Shown: piece after piece, positions 37,844 to 48,260 of the stretch
How the letters are laid out: each line of letters starts with the position of its first letter
How positions within the stretch are numbered: the stretch's first letter is position 1
Assembly: GCF_001625215.2 (NCBI RefSeq)
Contig: NC_030381.2
Span: 37,756,689-37,820,688 of the forward strand
Reading direction: 5' to 3'
DNA: 64,000 nucleotides
Source: Daucus carota subsp. sativus
Lineage: Eukaryota > Streptophyta > Magnoliopsida > Apiales > Apiaceae
The notes under the pieces: generated by a model
What the model saw: the letters and a program-made list of their open reading frames with translations, nothing else
Database searches by the model: none
What the model was told of the DNA's origin: nothing
Made by a program: the position numbers and the translations under genes

Positions 37844-37945
37844 GAGGTGTACCCTGTCCGGGGGGAGGTGTACTCTGTCCGGGGGAGGTATACCTTGTCC
37901 GGGGGAGGTGTACTCTGTCCGGGGGAGGTGTACTCTCTTCGTAGG
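37844..37945. repeat. about 21-bp tandem repeat, five copies
   Basis: Unit gaggtgtactctgtccgggg repeats five times with minor changes inside the LTR element. Confidence 0.85.
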
Positions 37946-38013
37946 TGTTAGGTCTCCGAAAATCGCATCCTTCGCTGACTCCCCGGTCCAGAATACCTTG
38001 TTCGCATATTAGG

Positions 38014-38124
38014 TTACCTCCTAGAATTTCGTTGATGATCGTCCTCCTTCAAACTCCCGATGGAGATATCGTCCTTTTCTGGAGAAGTAGATGAAGGTCT
38101 CCTCTTCTCTTGTGTTCTAGCCAT
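38014..38124 (-). CDS. short leader-proximal ORF of the LTR element
   Basis: The first ATG after the putative primer-binding site opens a 36-residue frame that begins MARTQEKRRPSSTSPEKDD, rich in charged residues, and ends in TAA. It sits where gag would start and could be a gag N-terminal stub. No homology is recognised and it may be chance. Confidence 0.25.
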   Translation of the reverse strand: MARTQEKRRPSSTSPEKDDISIGSLKEDDHQRNSRR

Positions 38125-38208
38125 CGCCCTCCCGGAAAATGCTCCGCCTCTACGTGCGAATCTCCGTCATGTGACATCTCTTCCTCCTAAGATGAAGATC
38201 TTGAATAG

Positions 38209-38226
38209 CCCCTCCTTCTAGCGCCA
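38209..38226 (-). other. probable primer-binding site of the LTR element
   Basis: Read on the minus strand, TGGCGCTAGAAGGAGGGG begins three bases after the LTR end. TGG matches the CCA tail of a tRNA; the exact tRNA was not identified. Confidence 0.55.
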
Positions 38227-38229
38227 ATT

Positions 38230-40102
38230 TGTTGATAGAGGAATTTGGTAATCAACAAAGATGAGGTTCACGGCCGGAATCAAGATCCGTGACGGTGGTT
38301 TTGGTCGCCGGAGAGTGGTGGTTATTTGTTTTAGGGGGTGGCTGAGATTAGGGTTTTGAGTTGGTCTCACGTGCTCTCAACTCATGATCCCCCAATGTGC
38401 CTACGTACCCCTATATTTATAGGGGATCAAGCCGTACGTAGTTCTATGGAACCAGGAGTCCTAGTTTGATCAGGACTAGGCCTCTTGGCGATAAGGTCGG
38501 AGATAGGCCGAAGGCCCATCTTGGAGAATCCTACTCCTGTTAGAATTAGTCTTGAGTATGACTACCTCAGACTCCTAATCCAAATAGATCACGGATTCAA
38601 CGATATCTCCAGTACGAGAGATAGCATCTACCACGACTCTTATGGAGAAGTTATCTGGGGGAGCCATGACTAACCCCTCGAGGTGCAGGGACACGTCCTC
38701 ACCTCTCGGTGAGGTCTTCATCTTCAAACAAGGTAGACAAGGAGCCGAATTACACGATCGTCTCAATCCCCCGATGAGGGCTAACTCACCAGAATACAGG
38801 ATCCAGACATATGATCGGCCTTCGTGTTACCCCGGAGGGCCTTCAAGAGCCATGATCACCTCAAGCCCCCACACGAGGGTTAACTCGGCAGATAGCAGGA
38901 TTGAGGATTGTAGATCATGCCCGGATGAGCCCGGGAACTATCAGATGAGCCTGATAACTACCAAATGAGCTTGGTAACTACCAAATGAGCTTGGTAACTA
39001 GTCTTCATATCCCTCGGAAGGGTCGTCACGGAGACTCACTCATCCTCTCTCTCTCATCATGTATTTCATAACTATGCCTCGTTTGAGTCAAAGGACGCGC
39101 CCTGATAGGGAGGACGTGTCCTTCCCAATTCCCGTCTTCATCCCTGTTTACTGGACAAGAGACCGCACTCCCCGGGTTATGTCCGGAGGAGGGCGCGTCC
39201 TCCCCTCTACATGGTGTACAAAAACGGCTACAACACCTCGGAAGAGTCGTCGTATCCCCCGGAGGGGTCGTCATATCCCCCGGAGGGGTAGGTCTTCCTA
39301 TCCCCGGAGGGGCGGTCTTCGTCTCCCTCGGAAGGGTTGTCTCAGCGAATGTACGCTCTCCCATAGGAAGAGCCTTCTCACAATATGTGTTTACATGTGG
39401 GAGCGACCCCTGAGGGCGCGCCCTTGCCTTCGCCGTCTCGTCCCATCGACCACTCCAACAACACATCAGACAGGTCCTTCTTTAACATGAGGTCGCGCCC
39501 CCGGGTAGGCGAGGACACCCCGTTAAAGGCACGCCCTTGGTCTTCATCTCATGGTCAACTTCTTACAAGGGACGCGCCCCCTCGGTCACCTCCGAAGAGG
39601 GCGCGCCCTCCTCCATAGATTACACGACGTGGGTGGACGGAGGTCGGTCGCGTCTCTCCATCAACACTCTCAAGTAAGGCGTCCCTCCTTGTGACTCGGA
39701 GGACGCGTCCTCTTCACGCAACACCAATGGTCGGTCGCATCCTCCCTTTATAAGCAGGAGGACGCCTCCTCTTCACGCAACACCAAGGGTCGATCGCATC
39801 CTCCCTTTATAAGCAGGAGGACGCGTCCTCTTCATGGGACACGTGTGACCTGGAGGACGCATCCCTCCTTCCGATGCGGAGGACGCGTCCTCTTCATTAA
39901 GATACGCAACATCGGCGGATCAGTCACGTCACGGAGGGCTGCGCCCTTTCGTTCAGACTAGTCTCTTCAAGGGTCGGTCGCGTCATTCCTTTGTAACTCG
40001 GAGGACGCGTCCCGATACCTCATATAGGACTCTTAGCCCAATTCATGTGTTACTAAGTACATATCCGGCCCAACAAGGACCTAGCCAAATTTGGCTATAA
40101 CA
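38230..40102 (-). repeat. LTR (right copy; 5' LTR if the element is minus-strand)
   Basis: Copy of 33670-35542 offset by exactly 4,560 bp; no mismatch was seen in a line-by-line comparison. Read on the minus strand it has a TATAAATA box at 38414-38421, leaving about 190 bp to the LTR end, a sensible R-U5 length and support for the orientation. Confidence 0.95.
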
Positions 40103-40164
40103 ATTAATATTAAATTATTAATATAATTTTTATAGACCGCCGCAACGCGCGGTTTCTCAACTAG

Positions 40165-41743
40165 TTATTCTAAATTATGTAACGGTCCTTTCAGAAAATA
40201 TAAAAACAAGTTACATACGATGATACGATTATGGATGACCTTTGAAGCATTTTTTATTTTTTAACTTATTTCTCACAATTTTTTAAAATAACGCAAAAGA
40301 TCAATAAAAACAGAAGTGAAAAACAGCTTCTATTCAACGGAGGCATAGTAACAAGTCAAACAAGTAAGAAGGATGGTGATGCACAAACATGCAGTATACG
40401 AAAGCTGCAGAGTGGAGAGGGGGGAGAGGCAGATAGCGGTTATTAGATATGCATGTAAAACATTAAAGTTTGTATACATGCACACAGTGACACATAGAGA
40501 GCAGAAGCCACCAAAAGGAGTGGATGCCAGAGATGAGGCAAGAGAGTAGAGGAAGTTATTTATGCTGATATGCATACTTATGTCACTCACACCCTTCTTT
40601 GCATTTTACTCCTTCCTTGAGTTCGGATGGATGTGTTTCTTTGATTTCCATTATTTTTTTCTAACATTACACTAATTATAAAGAAATGAAAAAAAAAAAC
40701 TCATTGGATGACGTGATTTAATATGATACATTTGGAGCTTAAAATGTTTATTCAGATAATTTTAATTTATTAATAATTTGTGAATCATATATTTTTCAAA
40801 TTAAAATTTTAAACAATTTTAAATCCCGATTTAAAACCGTAAACAAACAGACTCATGGTCGCACCAAGGTCCGAGAACAAGTCCTGGGTGAGGAGGACCA
40901 GAAGAGCGAAACGCATGACAGGACCGTCAAATTGGTGTTGTGTTTGGTCTTGTCGGGTGGAAAATATGAAACATTGTATAACGTCCACAGGAACACGCAC
41001 ATATAAGGGACACGGGAAACTCCATTCTTGTGTACTCACTAGTTGAATGTATTCTTTACTTTACTTATCTAACGTTACAAGTCCAAATCGATATAAAATA
41101 CCTCTTAAACCTTTATCGTGTAGCATTTTATTATTATAAAATATAAATTCTAGCGATCATATAGGCCCTTTTCTCCGGACAGGCTGCTTTGCAGTGAAAA
41201 CTAAAACCATATGAATATCGTCAGACGTCAGCTAATCAATGCGTAGTCGGTCTATCAACAAGAAGAATGAAGGATACATGAAGGTTATAGCTTCCAACGG
41301 TATGGACCTCAAGCTTTGAGGACATTAAAACTGATGTGGCTTCTGGGGAGGAAAAGAAGTAACCCAAGGAATCATAAACAATAAAACACACAATATTCTG
41401 AAGAAGAGAAGAGCTTCAATGCATTTAGCTCGGTGCATCATATCATGCAGTCGCTGTATCACCCAACAAAATCACCTATAATTTTTACAACTTCATTTAT
41501 TGAAAAAAAAATATCTATAAAATCCAAGGTAAAGCCGAAATTAAAAAACTTCATACATTAACACGATATCCATATAATCCGAGGTGAACCCCAGGATTAT
41601 AAACATAGTAATAGTTTACCAAATTGAAAATAGTACTAACGAAAGAAAAACACGACATAGTAAAACTAGACAGTAGTGACAAGCCATTGACACTGGAACA
41701 TGGGGCACTCTTAACAGGATCATAGCCCTCTCCGCTTAACGAT
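40165..41743. other. intergenic between the Helitron end and the FLZ gene, no gene seen
   Basis: AT-rich. A more GC-rich stretch at about 40845-41035 has no frame with recognisable features. The right end presumably holds the 3'UTR of the FLZ gene. Confidence 0.5.
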
Positions 41744-42820
41744 TTAGTGAGAACCATTCATTTTTGCATCTTGCTCCCGAACTGCTGCTTTAGATGCTTC
41801 CAACTGCTTCTCAACCCACTCGTCAAGCTCAATTTGATAATCACGGCACTGTTCAGAACAATATGCACAGTAATCCCTGCAGAATTAAAGAAACAAATAA
41901 AGAAGTCAGCTTATGCCAAATTATATGCACCACCACAATAAAAACAACATATGATAAAGCTTACAAGCGACTAGGGAGGAAAATTGTGTGGCCTGACATC
42001 CAAAAAATTTTGATAACTCACCTCAGAATTACAATCTGGATTATAATCAGAATAGAAGCAGTCTTTATTTAAATCACTAGCAAGATGAGATGAAACTGGG
42101 GACTTCGACTAAGTGTTCTGACTTTTTCAGTCAGATGCTAATCCAGCATGAATAACATATATATGAAATAAAAATCCAATTCAACTTTTCAAATAACTGA
42201 TGCCCTACCACAATCAGACGTGTAATTAACCACTAAGTCACTAACCCAAGTTGTGTATTAGATAAATCACCGGAAAAAGTTGTGCTGCGACAATTTATAT
42301 ATATTATTAAAAATATCAGTAAAGATAAACATATTGTAATTCAATAGTTTATTTAAACTGTAAAAGCATAATTACTCCAAAAAATTTAAAAGGGTGCATT
42401 AGTAAGATTAAAAACTTAAAAAACTGTAATATAAAAAACACCATATCAAAAATAAAAGAGGAAAATATTATTCATTACCGAGTGAAGGTTAGCGCTGTAA
42501 TGTAACAAACAAAAAAAAATGATGAGAGATTACCTGTACATGAACACATCTTTATCCTGTGGGATCTCTTTGCGACAGAAGTTGCAATACTTGAGAAAAT
42601 CTCCTAGGCCATCAAATTTACTCTCACAAGCAGGAGGGTTCAAAATCATGTTCTGCCTCAATTGTTCCTTATTGTCTTCGTCTACAGATGTTCTAAGGAA
42701 CTTCAGTGGCTTCCTTTCACCAGATGGCTTCCTTGCAGACTCAGCTTCCAAAGACATGTGGTTGAGGTCTTTATCGATGAAGCTTGATGACTCACCGATT
42801 CTTGATCGTTTCACCGACAT
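41744..42820 (-). CDS. FCS-like zinc finger (FLZ, DUF581) protein, 2 exons
   Basis: FLZ proteins are small plant-specific adaptors that bind SnRK1 and take part in energy, ABA and stress signalling. Exons on the minus strand are 42820-42534 and 41876-41744 (intron 657 bp, phase 2), giving 139 residues. The N-terminal 74 residues are poorly conserved and polar. The FLZ finger is FLKYCNFCRKEI (75-86) with Cys79 and Cys82, then DVFMYR at the splice, then DYCAYCSEQCR with Cys102 and Cys106, followed by the helix QIELDEWVEKQLE. The spacing Cys-x2-Cys ... Cys-x3-Cys and the MYR and DE landmarks define the family; the usual Gly-Asp after MYR is replaced by Asp-Tyr-Cys. Conserved-block context suggests a MARD1 relative, but the sequence alone does not prove that. 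Confidence 0.88.
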
Positions 42821-42888
42821 TGCGATGTCAGAGTTTGGTAAAATATTAACTTAGATTAAGAATTAGTAATGGATTTGAGGAAGAAGTA

Positions 42889-42897
42889 TGATATATA
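42889..42897 (-). promoter_or_regulatory. TATA box of the FLZ gene
   Basis: The complement of gatatatag gives CTATATATC about 70 bp upstream of the FLZ start codon on the minus strand, a sensible core-promoter distance. Confidence 0.5.
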
Positions 42898-42946
42898 GAG
42901 GACAAGAGTAGTGAAGGAGCGAGATAGTCTTATAATAGTAAAGAGG

Positions 42947-42954
42947 ACACGTGT
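42947..42954. promoter_or_regulatory. G-box/ABRE-type ACACGTGT
   Basis: The palindromic ACACGTGT lies about 130 bp upstream of the FLZ start and about 50 bp upstream of its TATA motif. It is a core for bZIP and bHLH factors, including ABA-response factors, which fits the stress and ABA links of FLZ proteins. Binding is inferred. Confidence 0.55.
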
Positions 42955-45926
42955 TAGAGCGATAAAGAAAACGCTTGCGGCACGTAAAAGACTGATAAAG
43001 AAAGTGATACTTTTGCGGTCCCATTCATGGAATGTCATTAATAGTCTCGAATTCCATAATCCATACATGTATTCTCCTCAGTTTATTTAGATTATTTATT
43101 CATTTTTGATCTATTACATAGATTTTACTTGACTGCATTAAAAGTCCATACATCACCACCAAATCAGATACTTTTAATGTCTTATGAAAAACTCAAACAG
43201 CGACAGTAAAATTATATACTATGGCTCTGCCATGGCCAACAGGATACACAATAAATCTTAAGGATTTTCCAACTGACAACAAGGAAGACCTTATTAGACA
43301 TGACTAAGAAGAAACTGCTGTGCACAGATCACATGTCAATAAATATTAGTACAGATACAATAGATTGTCCGTTTCACAATATACAGCATGATAATAACTA
43401 TTTGACATTTCAAATAAGAGGTATCCTCATGGAACTTGATAACTGTGTGCATATTTTAACCTTCACAGAGTAAATATTTCAGCATAAATTCCTTAAATGT
43501 TCAGGAAGAAACAAGAAAGTGAAAAAACTCACATCAAACAGAAATGGTAAACAAAAAATACATAACATACCTTAGATTCATAAGCACTTGATATATCTGT
43601 ACCTTCATATATCAATAGAAAATATAAACAAAAAAAGTACGTGTTTCAGGCAAATTTGTCTTTTAATGGTATTATGGCAATCATAAATTGGATACAATAA
43701 TATATCCATAGTGAAGTGGAGATCTTATCATTAGTGTTCTATAGTAATACATACTCCATTAAACCAAAAAAAGAAGGTTACGTCAAATCTAACAGAGCTT
43801 TTCTCTCCATCCAGCACCTGAGATATAGCAGAGTCCTGCTGGCCTCTTTAGAAATGGAAAAGTAAACAAAAACTAAACTTCACTGATAAATATCTTAAGC
43901 ATCTCGCAATTACTAAAGAGCTCTGGTCTCTAGCAATATACAGGGAAGTATAGAACATTTAAGGAAATAGAAGACAGAGTCTTTCATAAAGGAAAAATGT
44001 AACAGTTTTTATTTACACCTGCCGGAAAAAAAGTGAAAATATAGCCAAAGAACATGACTACTTGCTGAGCCTAATACAGTGAAAATATACAAATATATAC
44101 CTTGTTCTTTCAGGTCTTGTCAGGCTGTATGCTACCTTCATAAATAAAGCTCTGTTCTCGCATGGCTAAATGTGATAGTGCCCAATGATACTGCAAAGAA
44201 AAGAAAAGGATGACACCGACTGAATCCAAGTTATGCTGAAGCCCCCACAAAAAAGACCACTTGCTTGTAATAAAATATCAGTTTACTTCATATCTTTTTT
44301 CTCCATTAAGCTCATATACACATATAAATAAACCTACATATACATTACACAGTATATGATTCAGTCCCAAATTGACATGACAATATCACATAGTTCAAAG
44401 AAGACATTTCCTGAGCTGTAAACAAAATGCAAAGATTATTTTTCAACTGATCAACAAAGGGCTTGCACAAATAAAATGTTTAATGAATTTTGTAAGGAGT
44501 AAGATTTCCAGATGACTAGTATAGCCCATAGCAAATAGTCCATCAGAAATTTGCTCCCACTGAACCTGCATTGCAATCTATGATCATTTATCATGCATAA
44601 GGTACACAGATTGGCCAATTTAGAGGGCATAAAACATGATCCTGAGAAACACAAACTAGGTGCTCTAAGCAATACTACAGGAGTTTAAGAGAACAAAAAT
44701 CAGTTATCTAATTAGATTTCCGATCTTTAGACGCCAGCTGAGATGGACGAAAAAATATGAGATAACATGAGGATTATCAGTCAAACTTAAATATATTCTG
44801 CAAAAGATATTTTAAAATTACACAAACATGGATGTAAGACAATCAACTTTACCTATGTCAATCAAGTACACGTGCTTTTAAAATAAAACATAAAGCACGT
44901 GGACTTGTCAACAAATATTGCAATCAAACTAAAAAAAATACCACTAGGATGGAAAAAGGGAACTTTCAAAAGCAAACAACAGATGTCCTTAATGAATTGA
45001 AGGGCTGAAAAGATCATCAAAGAGGTGCATCAAACTGATTTTATTTCTGAGCTTCATGATGCCAGCTGATGACTAATTGAAAAGATCATCAAAGAGGTGC
45101 ATCGAACTGATTTTTATTATTATTACAAAATTGAATATCGGGACTAATTGATGTAATTAATAGGAATAACAGAGTATTAGTTGAATTTATCATAATATAA
45201 TATATAATTAATAGAATAATTCTATTATGTTAATGAAAATATGTAGGGGTCTATTGAATTTAAAAATGTATTGTCCGAGCCTCTTATAAAGATTAATTGG
45301 GAATTAAGTGGTCAAACTGGATGATTTTTGTACATTTGCAGGATGAAAGTTTATAAGTATTAGTAACTACAGTGTTCATATGCATTGAAAATCAATAACG
45401 ACTTTTAAAGTACTGCACAACTACAAATGTAAACAAGAGGAATAAATGTGTTCAATATATTCTTAAACAAGTTTGGCATATATAAATTACATGAATATGT
45501 TAGAGTATTCAAACCATATCTCACAGGATGGCTTCTCATCTAAAGGGTGTTGCAAAATCTAAAAGGAAAACAGACAACTACTGAATCATATTTTAATAGA
45601 GTGTAATATATTCTTTTCAGTTTCTATGAATTATTAATTTATGATTTTCTTAGTACCGAAAATTATGAAGGGATCTCCCAAAAAATTATTATCTTATTCT
45701 TTTATCGAGTTTTTCAATTTTTTACATTGGCCCAAGTCGGGACCGGACAAATTTATTATTTTAGAGAGTTTATTAATTTACCGAGTATTAATTTAAAGAG
45801 TTTCTACTATATATCAAACTAAAATAATAGTCATAAAAATAATTTAATGGCTACTATTATTAAAAACTCTTTTAGAAAAAATAAAACAAATAATTTAAGT
45901 AAAATAAAAAATTATATATCTAATAA
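42955..45926. other. intergenic upstream of the FLZ gene, no confident gene
   Basis: AT-rich. One stretch, minus 44192-44104, is flanked by gcag and gtatat like an internal exon, contains a short open frame (WALSHLAMREQSFIYEGSIQ then a stop shortly after) and is more GC-rich than its surroundings, but I could not link it to other exons or a known family. Confidence 0.4.
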
Positions 45927-46239
45927 ATCTAACCAAAGGGGATTCCCTTTTTTTTTTTTTTTTTTTTTGAAAATGAGAATAAATCTCAACGAGAATCGGC
46001 AATTCACCGTAATAATTCTTTCATTCAAGAAAGCTTATTATCTAACCGTCGGACATGCAAGATGACCGGGGAAATTTAGACAATAAAACTTTAATGTCCG
46101 AAAAGAAAACCGGACTTCTTCCAAGAATCCTGAAAATAAAACAAGAGAAACAAAAAGAATATAAGTCGATATATTTAACAGATTACATCAAAATATTCCC
46201 ACAATCATGATAACTCATGATTGAGACAATTAAGCTCTT

Positions 46240-46430
46240 AATTAAGGCATAATAATAAAATATTAATATCCTTAATTAAGACACAATTAACGCTCTCAAA
46301 TAAGGCCCAATTAACGCCCTCAATAAAGAGGCACAATTTACGCCCTCAATAATTGAGGCACAATTTACGCCCTCAATAAAGAGGCATAATTAACGAGGCA
46401 CAATTACTGCCCTCAATTAAGGCACAATTA
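46240..46430. repeat. about 30-40-bp degenerate tandem repeat
   Basis: caatttacgccctcaataaa-like units with gaggcacaatt joints repeat five or six times with variation inside the proposed retroposed segment. Confidence 0.75.
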
Positions 46431-46725
46431 GCGCGATTTCTTTTCTGAAACCGGATCCCGTCCTGAAACCGCCGTCACCGCCACCATCAGCCACCACCGC
46501 TATGCTATCGATCAAGTTGCCTTGTCGTATGCGAAGCAAACAACGAAGCGTATCATATGTAACACGAAAAATCGCCAAAAACACCAAAAACCAAACAAAA
46601 CACAGGGATTAAACAAACAAACAAATACACACAAACAAATAAGATTAAAATCAACACCTTTCGCAATTCCACTCAAAATCATGAGAAAAAGAAAGAATAT
46701 TGTAAATAATTGTAATAGAAGAACA

Positions 46726-46861
46726 TACTAGTTGAGCCATGAGGAACCTCATAAGATCTGAAAGTCGGAGCAGCATCATGTGACAAACCCATCTTCTTAA
46801 TTGCCCCTCTCTCTCGATCTTTTTCTCTTAATGCATCTATGTTTTCTAATCTCAACTCCAC
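46726..46861 (-). CDS. possible first exon of an unknown gene (unrecognised)
   Basis: The minus-strand ATG at 46861 opens MELRLENIDALREKDRERG, continuing KKMGLSHDAAPTFRSYEVPHG, and the frame meets a donor-like gtatgttctt at about 46726. The Lys/Arg/Glu-rich helix followed by an ordered-looking segment reads like real protein, and the stretch is more GC-rich than its surroundings. I do not recognise the family and found no confident second exon. It may be a captured host exon carried inside the retroposed segment. Confidence 0.3.
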
Positions 46862-47443
46862 TAAACTTTTTCATTTCTTGTTTACTTGCATGCTGTATGC
46901 GAATTCTAGTTTATACCGAGCTTTGATTGGCAGCGCTGAATTTTGTTGTAAAAAAATCGGAAATCAATATAATTGGGTAAATTTTTATAGTATCTAATTA
47001 AAGTATCGTCGAATATTTGAATAGTATTATTAATAATTTAGGGGATTCCCTTTGGTTAGATATGGACTACGAATTTGATAATTAATAAAATAAAATTTAT
47101 GATATAAATATATATTAAATATCTTTAACCTCTAAATTTTAGAATACTGACATTAAAATATAAACATATTAAATTAAATATTTTATAAGTAATAAATATA
47201 ATCCCACTAGTTATATTAATGAAAAAATTTGATATTTATATTTATATATACAAATATAAATTAAGTTAGAGCCAACAATCGATAAGAGCGATTTAATGAT
47301 AAACAAAGAGAAGAAAATATACAAATTTGATGATAAATCAAGTACAAATTTGTGATTAGAAGAGGTTTTAATATACAAAGATAAAAATTTCATGAAGGAT
47401 AAGACTAACCTGACAAAGATCCTCTTGATTTCGATGTGATTTT

Positions 47444-47610
47444 ACCTGAAAAGCAGGGATACGCCAATCCCTTGAAGAATCGTGCTCTCGATACGCACCG
47501 TGCGGGGGTACGCCGCGGTGTGCCAGGTGGCATATCCATGCGATGCACAGTCCCGATACGCGGGGGTGCGGCGTTTGCGGTGCGGGAGGGGTAGAAAATG
47601 TAATTTTGCA
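47444..47610. mobile_element. hAT end fragment related to the BUD32 intron element
   Basis: A GC-rich island with gcagggatacg, cgatacgcgggggtgcgg and tgcgggaggg matches the style and words of the subterminal repeats of the hAT element at 13538-14702 (gggatacgg, cgcggtacgg, ccgcaccc). Ends and target duplication are not visible, so it is a fragment. Confidence 0.5.
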
Positions 47611-47689
47611 GGGCCTAAAAAATAGATAAAACATAAAAAAAATAGAAAACAAAAGATAATTTACATACCCAATAGCAGCGATGGAGATA

Positions 47690-48260
47690 TATACGCATGC
47701 TGTATAGGTTCAGATCTTGATAGCCAGCTGACTTTTAAGAGATACACAATTCAATGTCTTTTCTTTTTCTACATCACCGCCCAACTTCGACCACAATACA
47801 CTAGTCACCATCTTCATCACCAATTACCCTCTATGCTCTATATGCTATTCAGCAGCTTCCTGTTCGGAATTGCTGAACTGTTTTGCGACTGTTTTTGTAT
47901 TTTCTAGTTTATACAGACAGAGTTTGACAGATAGAAGTTAGAACAGAGAATTAGAGGTAGATTGGAAGAGAATAGAGAGATTCAGGTAGATAATAAAGAT
48001 AGTTAGACATATATGAGAGAGATATCGTAGGGAAAGAATAGAGTCACAAACCCGAGAACTGGTGGGAAAACATCCATTCCATATATTCACAATCCCCTGA
48101 AATTACAAATGTTGCTTTTATTTATAGACCTCGCTACTAACTGACATAGTATCTATACTACTTAGGGGTCCAAATAGTAATACTACCAACCATACACTTT
48201 TACACTAACAAGCAATTGAGGTGCTATTCCTGACCGACCCCCTCCTTCAAATTCATGTCC
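47690..48260 (-). mobile_element. possible LTR retrotransposon relic (3' end)
   Basis: Read on the minus strand, the stretch starts with a frame ending EDMNLKEGG, a pattern like the C-terminus of plant Ty3/gypsy polyproteins, overlapping the purine-rich gaatttgaaggaggggg, then runs into LTR-like DNA with ataaataaaagc. No matching second LTR lies in the window. Confidence 0.35.

Larger units (their letters stand above)
33670..40102 (-). mobile_element. non-autonomous LTR retrotransposon (LARD/TRIM-like), very young
   Basis: Two 1,873-bp direct repeats (33670-35542 and 38230-40102), TG...CA ended, bound a 2,687-bp interior. Target duplication ATTAA lies at 33665-33669 and 40103-40107. Orientation is inferred as minus: reading that way, TGGCGCTAGAAGGAGGGG follows the right-hand LTR as a primer-binding site, and a purine-rich aacttggggagtact precedes the other. 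The interior has no gag, protease, reverse transcriptase or integrase; only short frames. Movement would need enzymes from a partner element. Line-by-line reading found no difference between the two LTRs. Internal and LTR DNA is filled with GGCGCGCC- and ACGCGT-centred palindromes and is much more GC-rich than its flanks. Confidence 0.93.
32235..40164 (+). mobile_element. putative non-autonomous Helitron, split by an LTR retrotransposon
   Basis: The left end starts TCAATATACTTATATAG after an A. The right end has the short hairpin CCGCcgcaacgcGCGG, an 8-nt spacer and CTAG followed by T at 40165, the classic Helitron 3' end inserted between A and T. Helitrons leave no target duplication, which fits. 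Subtracting the retrotransposon leaves about 1.5 kb with no Rep/helicase. Internal repeats (gagaagcg ... ggcgcctctca blocks, and 135-bp units) fill its 5' part. The left boundary is less certain than the right. Confidence 0.55.
45951..47040 (-). mobile_element. probable poly(A)-tailed retroposed segment
   Basis: A run of 21 T on the plus strand (45948-45968), a poly(A) tail when read on the minus strand, borders the segment. Direct copies of GGGGATTCCCTTT lie at 45938-45950 and 47041-47053, consistent with a 13-bp target duplication. The segment has no reverse transcriptase. It holds a short tandem array (46240-46430) and a protein-like frame (46861-46726 minus). Because the duplicated target is itself part of an inverted repeat, a foldback transposon is the alternative. 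Confidence 0.5.

Noticed and set aside
44451-44672. 73-codon minus-strand frame upstream of the FLZ gene
   Set aside because: Cysteine- and leucine-rich chance frame without a family match or consistent splice sites.
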